Counted from the first letter of the stretch, positions 1 through 7,767 are shown. The stretch: DNA of 16,296 nt from an uncultured Bryobacterales bacterium (GCA_946887065.1 CAMPKL010000018.1:1-16296); one strand, 5' to 3'. The notes: generated by a model from the letters alone, not told the origin. Program-made: numbers and translations.

Positions 1-647
1 GCCAACAAGATGGCCTCCGCTGACTCCTCCATGAGGGCGCGATACTTGGTTTCAGAGTCCTCCGCCTCTCGAGACCGCCGTTGCAACTCTTCGTAAAGCC
101 GGGCGTTCTCCACGATCTGCGAGGACTGCGACGCGATGATGGCGAGCAGCCGTTCGTCTTCTGACGTAAAGCCGCTTGGGCTGCGTTTGTTGAAGACGTT
201 CAAAAGGCCGACCATCTGTCCTTTTGCCCGGAGCGGGACGCTGAGTAACGACCTGATCGGGAAATCGGCGGAGGTGATCGCGCGGAAGCGCTCGTCCGCC
301 GCCAGATCGTTGATGACGAGCGGGCGCCGGTTCTTGAGCATCCAACCAGTGAGTTGTTGACCAAAGCGGTAAGGCACCTCCGCGCTGCCGGAGTATGCCT
401 TGCGGGCCATGGTCCGGAACGGATCGGAGACAGCGGCTTGATCCAGGAGTAAAACGGATGCCTGTTCCACGTTGAGGTGCTTGGCGCTCTCCTGTACGAT
501 CAACTCGACGACCTCGTTGAGGTCCATCGTGGATCCGATCGCAGTACCGATTGCGTTGAGGATGGAGAGTTCCTCAACGGCTCGCCGTAGACGGCGATTC
601 TCGGCTTCTAACTCAGCCAAGCTCTGCGCTGTGGGTCCGGCGGACAT
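1..647 (-). CDS. GAF-PAS sensor protein, N-terminal part (runs off left edge)
   Basis: Cytoplasmic signal sensor, probably the input half of a histidine kinase, phosphatase or cyclase; the output domain lies outside the window. Reading starts at the ATG at 647-645, and an in-frame TGA lies four codons upstream, so no longer start is possible. Residues about 8-30 form a short heptad-rich helix (AELEAENRRLRRAVEEL) that leads into a GAF domain over about residues 30-175. Visible GAF elements are QLTGWMLKNRRPLVIND and SLLSVPLRAKGQMVGLLNV. From about residue 197 the sequence DSETKYRALMEESAEAILL is a typical PAS start, and it is cut at base 1. No transmembrane segment is seen. It lies 49 bases downstream of the cNMP-fold gene on the same strand, so it may share a transcript or use the TATACT box at 665-670. 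No Shine-Dalgarno is visible. The GAF call is firm; the output type is unknown. Confidence 0.88.
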   Translation of the reverse strand, partial: MSAGPTAQSLAELEAENRRLRRAVEELSILNAIGTAIGSTMDLNEVVELIVQESAKHLNVEQASVLLLDQAAVSDPFRTMARKAYSGSAEVPYRFGQQLTGWMLKNRRPLVINDLAADERFRAITSADFPIRSLLSVPLRAKGQMVGLLNVFNKRSPSGFTSEDERLLAIIASQSSQIVENARLYEELQRRSREAEDSETKYRALMEESAEAILL

Positions 648-664
648 GCGGGCGATTCAGTCTC

Positions 665-670
665 AGTATA
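665..670 (-). promoter_or_regulatory. Putative -10 box (TATACT) before the GAF-PAS gene
   Basis: On the minus strand TATACT matches 5 of 6 bases of the sigma-70 -10 consensus and ends 17 bases before the ATG at 647. No recognisable -35 is seen at 16-18 bases spacing. If it is used, the leader would be only about 10 bases long and without a Shine-Dalgarno. Confidence 0.35.
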
Positions 671-696
671 GTCGCGGTTCCCGCTGCCGCTGCGCG

Positions 697-1158
697 CTAA
701 GAGGACGAGGCGGAGGGCCTTTCGGACTTGTCGATGCCGGGCGAGAGAAGCGACCGGACTCTCTTGAACAAGGCCTGAAAGAGTTCTCGGGTAACCTCGC
801 TGTGATCGGCCAGGAGTTCGAAGAATTCTTCTCGATCGATTTGAAGCAGCGAAGCATCCGTCGCGGCGATTGCGGAGACGACGCTGGGCTTGCGGTCGAA
901 CAAAGCCCAGTTGCCAAGGGTCTCATTGTCGGAGATGGAGTAGATGACGGAATCGCCCCGGCGCATCTCGATCCGACCTTCGAGGACGGTATAGAGAGCT
1001 GAAATGGGTCCGCCTTCTTCGACGAGGATCTGGCCCTGTTTGACCACGATCTGTCGCGCGATGGACGCGACGAGAGCAAGCATCTCGGTCTCCAACTCGC
1101 CGAACAATTCGACTCGCTGGAGCCGGATTGCCCGTTCAAGTGTGGTGAGTTCTTCCAT
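697..1158 (-). CDS. Cyclic-nucleotide-binding-fold regulatory protein (degenerate binding cassette)
   Basis: A 153-residue protein consisting of one cNMP-binding (CAP_ED) beta-roll with flanking helices and no DNA-binding domain. The roll is recognisable from VVKQGQILVEEGGPISALYTV (residues 38-58), the LEGRIEM strand, and the cassette region ETLGNWALFDRKPS at 79-92. Canonical cassettes read G-E-x-A-L...P-R-x-A. Here the Glu position is Asn83 and the Arg position is Ser92, so ordinary cAMP or cGMP binding is doubtful. The ATG at 1158 follows GAGG with five bases spacing, and the gene begins 13 bases after the transporter stop, so the two are almost certainly cotranscribed. Related NTT transporters can carry such a domain as a C-terminal fusion (from memory). 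My inference is that this is a separate regulatory subunit for the transporter. The C-terminal tail SERPSASSS looks disordered. Confidence 0.85.
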   Translation of the reverse strand: MEELTTLERAIRLQRVELFGELETEMLALVASIARQIVVKQGQILVEEGGPISALYTVLEGRIEMRRGDSVIYSISDNETLGNWALFDRKPSVVSAIAATDASLLQIDREEFFELLADHSEVTRELFQALFKRVRSLLSPGIDKSERPSASSS

Positions 1159-1171
1159 GGCCGCCTCGTGA

Positions 1172-3940
1172 TTAGAGGCGTTCGCTTGCGGCGATCGCAG
1201 TCTCGCGCACCAGCGGGTCCGGATGACGAGTGAGCTGGACGATGCGCGGCTTGCAGTCGCGCTGCACCGACTCCGCCGCGGTGTGGCACGCGCAGGCCTG
1301 CAGCCAAGCGTCAGGGGCGTCGAGCAGGGTTCGCAAGACGCTAGGGTAGGGCGCCAGGTCGACGCCAAACAACTCCTTGGCGGTTTGGAGGACCCTTTGA
1401 GGTTCGAGCTCCTCGACAGCCGGCAGCAGCATCGGACGGATCTTCGACCCGAGGAGGCGACTGTCCAGGAACTCCAATGCGTTGGCGCGAAGCGCTGGTT
1501 GGCCGCTGCGGATGCGATAGCGGGCATCGCGAATTTCGCGTTGCGGGAAGAGAAACTCCAGTAACACGAACGCCTCGTCGAGCCAACGATCTTTTCGCTC
1601 TCTTAGCGCTTGAGCAAGGAAACGGGCGGCGATGCCGTGGCCTCCCGTGCGAACGCTCTCCGCATAGGCGGCAGTTTGGTAGAACCGCCGCAGCGCGGAG
1701 ACCAACAGCAAGTCGACGATATCGGGATGGACCTTTTGGTCCGGATCTCGATCGCGGATGCGCTTCAGCGCTCGTAAGACATCGGCGCGAGCGGCTTCGT
1801 GCGCTCTCCGCAGATAGGCGAGAAGCGACTGGACGGATTCCCTTCCGCCGATGGCGCCCAGCGCCTTGGCGGCTTGCTGCTGCGGATAGGGTGACGCACT
1901 GTCGTCACGGAGGATCGCTGCGAGGGCGCCTATGGCCCGAGCTCCATATGCGGTTACAGCCCTGCGCGTCTCGGCGCCTCGCCCCGGCTGAGAGAGGAGG
2001 CGCGTTAGCGTGGGCAGATCTTCGTCGCGGCCAAGTGCGCCGATGCTGCGAATGGCGGCTTCAGCTACCGCGTTTTCCGGCGAGCCTAGAAGTTGCCTCA
2101 GCAAGGCGCCGCGGACAGGATCGGCAGGCGCCATGCCCAACAGCTTGGCCGCGACGATCTGCTTAGCGGCATCCGCGCTGCTGAGTTGCCAGACGACGCG
2201 GTGAAAAACGTCGGCTGCCTGTTGGGGATGGTTTTCTCTAGTGAGCAGCCGTGCGGCGGCCATCGCGGCCAGTTCGGAATCCCCCGCCTCCAGTAACTCT
2301 TCCTCCGCCAACTGGGCGGCGGCAGAGTCCTGCTTTTCGATATAGGCGAAGGCCTTTAGGCGGGAATCGAAATCGGTCTCTAGGCGCAGGAAGGGGACAA
2401 TATTGCGTTCGCAGCCCTCGGCTTGCAAGGAGGCCACTGTGGCCATGGCTTTGCGGCGTACTGCCGGCGACGGGTGGATGAGCAGGGAAGCGAGTTGCGT
2501 TTGAGCCGCGCCCATTCCGCTGAACTGTGCGATGCCGACGGCAACTTCGACGTCTTGCGGGTCGGAGCTGGCTAAACGGGCAGCCAGATCGCTGGAGGGA
2601 CCTGATGCAGCTAAGTGCTGCAAGAGCTGATCGGCGCTGATATCCGGGCGCTCTATCGCGGCGCGCAGGGTTTTTACGTATTCTCCTCGAAGAATCCAAA
2701 GAACGATGAGCCAGCAGCCCAGAAAGGCGAGACTGACCCAGCTGATTTGTTGGGTCGTGGTCCGCTCGAAGTAGAGCAGCACGAGCAAGACCAGACTAGC
2801 CACGCCATCCGCGGCGCGGCTGATGACAACGTCCATGAAACTCTTGACGCGATTGCGTATGCCGCTGGCGACCGGCACCCACAGCAGTTCGGAGGAGGAA
2901 CGGTCGATGGAATGCCTAAAGCCTTGATCGGCGCCGCGAGCCCACACCGCAGCGAAGATCGATGAGGAAAACAGGAGGCCTAGGATGCCCGAAAGAAGAG
3001 CGACTGGGAGAACGAAGAGCGTAAGACTGAGACCCGCCGTGCGCAACAGGCGGCTGGAGAGCGTCGTGTGAAAAATTAACGAGACGACGGAGATGTAGCC
3101 GTAGAAGTATCCTGCGAATGAAGCCATGCCGTCCAGATCCGCGTTGAAGTAAGCCTGAGTCTGGGCCTTGAACTGATACTTGACCAGCGTGCCCACGATC
3201 GTCGAGGCGACCACTGCTAGCGCGATGAGCAGCAGATAGCGATTTCCGCTAACCTGGCGGGCGCTGTCGATAATCGGGATGGATGGACGATCGTCTTGGG
3301 CTGGGGATCGAACCGGAACCGGCGCCGCCGCCGTTAGGGTTCTAGCGATCCAGGCGCACGTCCCCAATAAGGCCGCGGCAATGGGAAGAATGCCTACGGC
3401 TCCGATGTACGGTCCGATGACGCCGGTGAAATTGCCGCCCACGGCGGCACCGAGAATGCCCCCCGCGCCGATAAGCGCGAACAGCCGCTTGGCTTGCCGG
3501 GTGGTAAACGTTGCCGCTGCCAGCGACCACACCTGGCTGGGAATTAGAATTGCGAAGATGCCGACCCACAGGTAAAGCAGGATGGCGCTCCCGGGCGCTC
3601 CGGCGGTCAACAGCAACCAAAGCGTGAGGATGCTTGCCGCCAGGCAGAGTTGCGTGGCGGAGACCAAGGAACCGAGTGGGACGCGACCGCTCCAACGCAG
3701 GTAGTAGTTAACGAGCAGGCCGACGAGGGCGGTCACGGCCAAGTCCACGTAAGGCAGACGCGTGGCATCGAACTCACTCAGAAAGATTGCATCGCTGACT
3801 GCCTTCAGGCAGATAACCGCAGCCATTCCAAGCAGCAGGAAGAGAGTCAGCAGGAACGCGGGGCGCGCTTCGGACGGCTCCACCCGCAGAGCGCGCAGGA
3901 GCCGAGACGAGCGAGGAGGGGAATCTGAATCGGCCGACAT
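1172..3940 (-). CDS. NTT-type (ATP/ADP translocase-like) transporter fused to HEAT repeats
   Basis: A 922-residue inner-membrane protein with two halves. Residues about 27-417 are a 12-helix transporter region resembling the nucleotide transporter (NTT/Tlc, TC 2.A.12) family. Visible signs are a first helix with FLLTLFLLLGMAAVICLKAV, a segment AAATFTTRQAKRLFALIGAGG, and a domain end at LWILRGEYVKTLR. Residues about 420-922 are soluble alpha-helical HEAT repeats, such as HPSPAVRRKAMATVASLQ, SPENAVAEAAIRSIGALG and PYPQQQAAKALGAIGG. Classical NTT proteins are about 500 residues and exchange ATP/ADP or nucleotides in obligate intracellular bacteria and plastids. HEAT-fused forms in free-living bacteria are known, but to my knowledge their substrate is not established. 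The gene heads a group with the cNMP-fold gene (13 bases on) and the GAF-PAS gene. The substrate is unassigned here. Confidence 0.88.
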   Translation of the reverse strand: MSADSDSPPRSSRLLRALRVEPSEARPAFLLTLFLLLGMAAVICLKAVSDAIFLSEFDATRLPYVDLAVTALVGLLVNYYLRWSGRVPLGSLVSATQLCLAASILTLWLLLTAGAPGSAILLYLWVGIFAILIPSQVWSLAAATFTTRQAKRLFALIGAGGILGAAVGGNFTGVIGPYIGAVGILPIAAALLGTCAWIARTLTAAAPVPVRSPAQDDRPSIPIIDSARQVSGNRYLLLIALAVVASTIVGTLVKYQFKAQTQAYFNADLDGMASFAGYFYGYISVVSLIFHTTLSSRLLRTAGLSLTLFVLPVALLSGILGLLFSSSIFAAVWARGADQGFRHSIDRSSSELLWVPVASGIRNRVKSFMDVVISRAADGVASLVLLVLLYFERTTTQQISWVSLAFLGCWLIVLWILRGEYVKTLRAAIERPDISADQLLQHLAASGPSSDLAARLASSDPQDVEVAVGIAQFSGMGAAQTQLASLLIHPSPAVRRKAMATVASLQAEGCERNIVPFLRLETDFDSRLKAFAYIEKQDSAAAQLAEEELLEAGDSELAAMAAARLLTRENHPQQAADVFHRVVWQLSSADAAKQIVAAKLLGMAPADPVRGALLRQLLGSPENAVAEAAIRSIGALGRDEDLPTLTRLLSQPGRGAETRRAVTAYGARAIGALAAILRDDSASPYPQQQAAKALGAIGGRESVQSLLAYLRRAHEAARADVLRALKRIRDRDPDQKVHPDIVDLLLVSALRRFYQTAAYAESVRTGGHGIAARFLAQALRERKDRWLDEAFVLLEFLFPQREIRDARYRIRSGQPALRANALEFLDSRLLGSKIRPMLLPAVEELEPQRVLQTAKELFGVDLAPYPSVLRTLLDAPDAWLQACACHTAAESVQRDCKPRIVQLTRHPDPLVRETAIAASERL

Positions 3941-3963
3941 GACAGCCTAGCGAGCAAACCTCG

Positions 3964-3969
3964 ATTATA
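3964..3969 (-). promoter_or_regulatory. Putative -10 box (TATAAT) before the NTT-HEAT gene
   Basis: A perfect TATAAT on the minus strand sits in the 53-base gap between the zinc-ribbon gene and the transporter, 23 bases before the transporter ATG. No good -35 hexamer is present at 16-18 bases; the expected position is GC-rich. It could give the transporter group its own transcript in addition to read-through from the gene upstream. Confidence 0.45.
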
Positions 3970-3993
3970 CGAAGCGCGCTCTCAGGCGGCGGA

Positions 3994-4485
3994 CTAAGCG
4001 TGTTGAGCGGCGATGTTCCCAATGACCGGCAAGCGAAATTCTTCGCCGTTGTAAGCCTTGATGACCGCAATGAGCCAGGCGCCAAGTCCGCCGACCATGA
4101 TGGCGAAGTAGAGGACGATACTGAGGAACCACCCGACGAACGGCACAGAACCGAGAATCAAGCCGAGGATAATGTTCGCCGTGTTAATCACGATGAGCGC
4201 TGCTGCCAGCAGCAGGCACTGCAAACTGTGAAATCGAACGAACTTGTTCTTGTTGTACGGCTCAAGCAGAAGGAAGATAATCGCCGGAATGATCGTGACG
4301 TAGGCGACCGCGCCCAAGACATTGTCGTTGGCGATGGGGGCCGCTGGAGCTGAGGGCGGGGGCGGCGCAGCAGCCTCGCCCGTGAATGCCGAGGCGGTAG
4401 TCGAAGCTCCTTCCACGGGCTGACCGCACTTGGAACAGAATTTGACGCCGGCAACATCCGCGCCACAAGAGCTACAGAAGGGCAT
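3994..4485 (-). CDS. Zinc-ribbon membrane protein of the Tic20/DUF4870-like type
   Basis: A 163-residue protein. Its N-terminal zinc ribbon has Cys4, Cys7, Cys17 and Cys20 (FCSSCG...FCSKCG). A Pro/Ala-rich linker spans about residues 25-50. The C-terminal membrane domain has about three to four hydrophobic segments. The sequence NKNKFVRFHSLQCLLLAAAL between the first two segments is characteristic of DUF4870/Tic20-like small membrane proteins. The ribbon should face the cytoplasm. The function of this family is not established, and I assign none. It lies directly upstream of the NTT-HEAT gene on the same strand with a 53-base gap, so read-through is possible. No Shine-Dalgarno is visible before the ATG. 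A dyad and a TATACT box lie just upstream. Confidence 0.85.
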   Translation of the reverse strand: MPFCSSCGADVAGVKFCSKCGQPVEGASTTASAFTGEAAAPPPPSAPAAPIANDNVLGAVAYVTIIPAIIFLLLEPYNKNKFVRFHSLQCLLLAAALIVINTANIILGLILGSVPFVGWFLSIVLYFAIMVGGLGAWLIAVIKAYNGEEFRLPVIGNIAAQHA

Positions 4486-4510
4486 ATAGTATTACGCGCC
4501 CGCACTCGGC

Positions 4511-4535
4511 GCGCCCCAAGTATACACGGGGGCGC
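4511..4535 (-). promoter_or_regulatory. Inverted repeat enclosing a putative -10 box of the zinc-ribbon gene
   Basis: Perfect 7-base arms, GCGCCCC at 4511-4517 and GGGGCGC at 4529-4535, are separated by 11 bases. The spacer contains TATACT on the minus strand (4519-4524), 33 bases before the zinc-ribbon ATG. A TTGCAA at 4544-4549 would make a -35 with a long 19-base spacing. The geometry suits an operator over a promoter, but GC-rich dyads also occur by chance in DNA of this composition. Confidence 0.35.
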
Positions 4536-4628
4536 CCGGCGTTTTGCAATCAAAGGTGTGACGAATCGGGACGGCAGCGTGTCCAGACGGCACCGGTCGA
4601 GGACACTGGTGGCGCTAAATACCTGTGT

Positions 4629-4634
4629 TAGCAT
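4629..4634 (+). promoter_or_regulatory. Weak extended -10 candidate for the secreted protein/matrixin pair
   Basis: TAGCAT is preceded by TG one base upstream (TGT-TAGCAT), the extended -10 arrangement, and lies 43 bases before the ATG at 4678. The sequence 17 bases upstream (CTGGTG) is a poor -35. This is the best plus-strand candidate in the 192-base gap between the divergent genes. Confidence 0.22.
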
Positions 4635-4677
4635 CACCTTAGCGGTTGGCAGCCAGTTTGCTGCTAGTTGCCAGGCG

Positions 4678-5208
4678 ATGCGTGTTATAGCTTCCATCCT
4701 GCTGTTGTCCGCTCTAGCGGCGCTCAACGGGGCAACTCTCGAAAGGCTAACCATCGATGAGATGGCTCAGCGGGCCACCGCCGTGGTTCGCGGCCGGGTA
4801 GTCGGGACCCGGACGTCGCGATTTGGAGCGCTGGTTTATACCCTGCACCGGTTCAAACTCGAAGAGCAGTGGAAGGGCGACCCGATCGCCGAAATCGAAG
4901 TTGCCGTTCCCGGCGGGACTCACGAGGGCGTGACATACAGTTTTGGCGGGACGCCGGAACTCAAGACGGGAGAGGAGCACGTACTCTTTCTGTGGACCGG
5001 GCCCAGCGGTCGGACGCAGATCGTGGGGCTGAGCCAGGGCGTGTTCCGGGTGGTGCGGCTTTCTGACGGCCTAAGCGTCATGCGAAAAGAGGCTGAGGAC
5101 TCGGTATTCGCCGGAGAGGACCCCAGCGAGAGTTCCCAAGCCTTACAGATCACCTTGGATCAGCTTCGGGCGCGAGTTCGCGCGGCGTTGGAGAGTAGCG
5201 CCAAGTGA
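4678..5208 (+). CDS. Secreted protein of unknown function, coupled to the matrixin gene
   Basis: A 176-residue protein that I do not recognise at family level. The start MRVIASILLLSALAALNG is a clear Sec signal peptide, probably cleaved near residue 18-20. This makes the ATG at 4678 better than the longer in-frame GTG at 4558, which would bury the signal. The mature part is beta-rich (TAVVRGRVVGTRTS, ALVYTLHRFKLEEQWKG, EIEVAVPGGTHEGVTYSFGG) with a charged helical tail. It contains no cysteine. The stop codon overlaps the GTG start of the metalloprotease (GTGA at 5205-5208), so the two are translationally coupled and probably made in fixed ratio. That suggests, without proving, a partner, inhibitor or chaperone role for the protease. 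The downstream protease also lacks any obvious Cys-switch propeptide. Confidence 0.85.
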   Translation: MRVIASILLLSALAALNGATLERLTIDEMAQRATAVVRGRVVGTRTSRFGALVYTLHRFKLEEQWKGDPIAEIEVAVPGGTHEGVTYSFGGTPELKTGEEHVLFLWTGPSGRTQIVGLSQGVFRVVRLSDGLSVMRKEAEDSVFAGEDPSESSQALQITLDQLRARVRAALESSAK

Positions 5209-7760
5209 AACGCTTGACCGCCGTCTGCTGCGCCGCCGCGGCGCTCTTGAGTGTTGCGACTCCCGCGAGCGGCTACTACCACTTCCTGCATTTTTGGCAG
5301 ACCGAGAGCGGACTACGCGGAATTCCCGAGCGATTTGACCGCGAAGCTCTGGTCGACGGCACGGTCTACTTCTATGTTTCGGCCCAGCAGCGGCCTCGGC
5401 TTCAAGCGAACGATAGTTTCGAAGGCTTGGTCAGTCAGGTGCGCCAGGCCCTGGCGACCTGGGACGCAGTGCCCACATCGAGTCTGAGAGTCGGATTTGG
5501 GGGCGTGCTCGACGGTCCGTTGGAAGGGTCGACTCCCGCGGGGGAGATCGTCTTTGAAGAATTGCCCCCCGGCGTATTGGGATTCGGCGGATCCAAGGTG
5601 CGCGGCGAGGCGAGAGAGGACTTCGTCCCGATTCTGAGGTCCCAGGTGGTGGTTTCGGATAATCTCGCCGACGATCGCGAGGGCCCCGGACCCAGTTTCT
5701 CCGAACGGTTTTACAACACGCTAGTCCACGAGATTGGACATGCCCTCGGCCTGCAACATTCGCTGGCCGGCTCGGCGTTGAGCCAGGAGCCTACCCGCTC
5801 AACGACGCGCGCTCGGCCTTTGGAATTGGATGATGTGGCTGGCCTATCCGCGCTTTATCCGACTGAGGAATTCCGCGGATTGACCGGTGCGATCGAAGGA
5901 GTCGTTCGTTTTGACGACGGAACGCCGGTTTCCCTGGCGTCGGTGGCGGCGCTCCACCGGGGCGGCCAGATCGTCACGGCGCTAACGGATCCCGAAGGCC
6001 ATTACCGGATCGAGGGTCTTCTGCCCGGTGACTACACACTTTACGCCCAACCTCTCCCGCCGGCAACGACGGCCGGTTTGGGACCAGGGAATATACGTCG
6101 TCCGGTGGACGCAAACGGACAAGAGATCGCTGCGTCCGGGAGTTTTCGAACGGAGTTTTTGGGGGACACGGATCGTGTCGAGACGGCGCGGTTCGTTGTG
6201 GTGGGCGCCGGTGCGGCGACCAGCGGGGCGGATTTCCGTGTGGAGCGCCGAGCGAATGTCGCGCTGCTGCCGGTGACCACCTACAGTTATCCCGGATACG
6301 GGGTCGACGGCGTGCACCCAGCCTTCTTGAACGTGACGGAAGGGCCCGGGCTACTTGTCGCTGCCGGCGCCGATCTGGTGGGAAAATTTGGCGCGTTTCA
6401 GTTGTCGGCTCTATTCAGGGATCTGACCGTTCGGCCGCCGACTCTTTACGAACCAGCTCCCAGCTTCGTTCGCTTTGATGTGGATCCGGCTCCGTTCGCG
6501 GGGATTGGCGCGATGCACCTGTTGTTTCGTCTGCCTGATGATATCTACGTCCTACCCGGCGCGGCCCGCCTGACAAATCAGGGCGCGCCGATCATCCACT
6601 GGATCACGCGGGACTTCAGCCAGAACGTTCCGGCGTGGCGGATCGCCGGTCAAGAGTTTGGACCGGGCTCACAGGTTTATTTCGATGGGTTGCCCGGCAG
6701 CGTTTTGGCCTATGACTCGATTACGGGAGAGTTGGTGGCTGCGCCGCCGGCCGGCCCGGCTGGACATCGGGCGGTGGTCACTGTTTACAACTCCGACGGA
6801 CAAAGTTCGGCGTTTGCCTTGCCGGACGGCAACGTCATGTTCGCCTATCCCCAGGGACCGACAGCATCGGCAAGCGCGTCCAACAATGTGGCGGCGCCAG
6901 GAACGGATCACGTCATTGAAATAACGGGACTGTTCACGCAATTTGCACCGGGCGATGCGGTGGTGGGAGTGGGGTCGAGCGATATCGTGACGCGCGAGGT
7001 CCAGGTGCTCGACGATGAACGCATTCGAGCGGTCGTGAGCTTGGGCTCCGGCGCGCAGCAGGGGCTCTATGACCTGAGCGTGTCGAATGGCCTGGAAACG
7101 ATCTTGTTACCTGACGCGTTTGAGGTTAGGGGCAATGTCGGAACGGAGGGAAGGCCGATGCTACGGTACAACGGACTACTCAACGCTGCCACGAATGCGC
7201 ATGCGCTGGCCCCTGGCGCCTTGGCCTCGCTCTATGGCTTTCAATTAGCCAGCCCTGGAGCTGAGTCGTCCGTTCGGGTCACGCTCAATGGTTTGGAGGC
7301 TCCGCTGGTCGCCATTTCAGAGAATCAGATCAATTTGCAGATTCCTAATGCTGTGCGGCCGGGGTTGGCGGAATTACGAGTATTCAACGGCGCTGCCGAC
7401 AGTGACTTGATGTTGGTCTCAATTGGCCGTTCTGCGCCGGGTTTGTTTCGCGTCGTTTCGGAAGAGGGGCTGATCGCTGGCGCGGGCAGTCCGTTAGAGG
7501 CCGGAGAAAGTTTTAAGGTTGTCGCTACGGGCTTTGGAGTGAGTCCGGGCAATTTACAGGACGCAGTGGTATTGGTCAATGGAATTCGCCTGAAGCCGAT
7601 TTCCATCACCGCTCCTTCGCCTGGAATCCAGGAACTGACGGTAACTCTGCCGGCGGCGCTTGGGTCGATCGGCGCGGTTCGAATCGAAGTGCTGGTCGCG
7701 GGCAGCTTGAGCAACGCACTTGAGGTCCCAGTCGCAACCGGGCTGGTCGCGCTGCAGTAG
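5205..7760 (+). CDS. Secreted matrixin-like zinc metalloprotease with C-terminal TIGR03437-type domain
   Basis: An 851-residue secreted protease. A GTG start with GGAGAG upstream is followed by the signal peptide KRLTAVCCAAAALLSVATP. The metzincin domain spans roughly residues 25-220, with the zinc motif HEIGHALGLQH at 175-185 (His175, Glu176, His179, His185) and the family's closing helix LELDDVAGLSALYP. The expected Met-turn reads S-A-L-S, with Leu192 where Met is usual. Next comes a carboxypeptidase-regulatory/CnaB-like beta domain at about 228-285 (GVVRFDDGTPVSLASV, GHYRIEGLLPGDYTLYA). Long beta-rich IPT/Ig-like stretches follow. The C-terminal 200 residues (LRYNGLLNAATNAHALAPG, LVAISENQINLQIP) match the domain I know as TIGR03437. 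No Cys occurs after the signal peptide. The substrate is unknown. An alternative reading is a non-proteolytic adhesin, but the zinc site is intact. Confidence 0.88.
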   Translation: MKRLTAVCCAAAALLSVATPASGYYHFLHFWQTESGLRGIPERFDREALVDGTVYFYVSAQQRPRLQANDSFEGLVSQVRQALATWDAVPTSSLRVGFGGVLDGPLEGSTPAGEIVFEELPPGVLGFGGSKVRGEAREDFVPILRSQVVVSDNLADDREGPGPSFSERFYNTLVHEIGHALGLQHSLAGSALSQEPTRSTTRARPLELDDVAGLSALYPTEEFRGLTGAIEGVVRFDDGTPVSLASVAALHRGGQIVTALTDPEGHYRIEGLLPGDYTLYAQPLPPATTAGLGPGNIRRPVDANGQEIAASGSFRTEFLGDTDRVETARFVVVGAGAATSGADFRVERRANVALLPVTTYSYPGYGVDGVHPAFLNVTEGPGLLVAAGADLVGKFGAFQLSALFRDLTVRPPTLYEPAPSFVRFDVDPAPFAGIGAMHLLFRLPDDIYVLPGAARLTNQGAPIIHWITRDFSQNVPAWRIAGQEFGPGSQVYFDGLPGSVLAYDSITGELVAAPPAGPAGHRAVVTVYNSDGQSSAFALPDGNVMFAYPQGPTASASASNNVAAPGTDHVIEITGLFTQFAPGDAVVGVGSSDIVTREVQVLDDERIRAVVSLGSGAQQGLYDLSVSNGLETILLPDAFEVRGNVGTEGRPMLRYNGLLNAATNAHALAPGALASLYGFQLASPGAESSVRVTLNGLEAPLVAISENQINLQIPNAVRPGLAELRVFNGAADSDLMLVSIGRSAPGLFRVVSEEGLIAGAGSPLEAGESFKVVATGFGVSPGNLQDAVVLVNGIRLKPISITAPSPGIQELTVTLPAALGSIGAVRIEVLVAGSLSNALEVPVATGLVALQ

Positions 7761-7761
7761 C

Positions 7762-7767
7762 TATAAT
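7762..7767 (+). promoter_or_regulatory. Putative -10 box (TATAAT) before the S41 protease gene
   Basis: A perfect TATAAT begins two bases after the matrixin stop codon and ends 20 bases before the S41 ATG at 7788. No -35 is seen at 16-18 bases, where the sequence lies within matrixin codons. If active, the leader would be about 13 bases with no Shine-Dalgarno. Confidence 0.42.

Noticed and set aside
472..1002. Plus-strand open frame of 176 codons over the cNMP-fold gene
   Set aside because: Lies antisense to two recognisable genes, has low-complexity Ser/Arg-rich composition and no homology signal. It is a shadow of GC-rich coding DNA.
1477..2166. Plus-strand open frame of 229 codons inside the transporter gene
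   Set aside because: Antisense to clear HEAT repeats, Arg/Ala-rich, with no ribosome binding site.
4558..4677. Longer N-terminus for the 176-residue secreted protein, from the GTG at 4558
   Set aside because: It would place about 40 Arg/Ser-rich residues before a textbook signal peptide. The ATG at 4678 explains the protein better.
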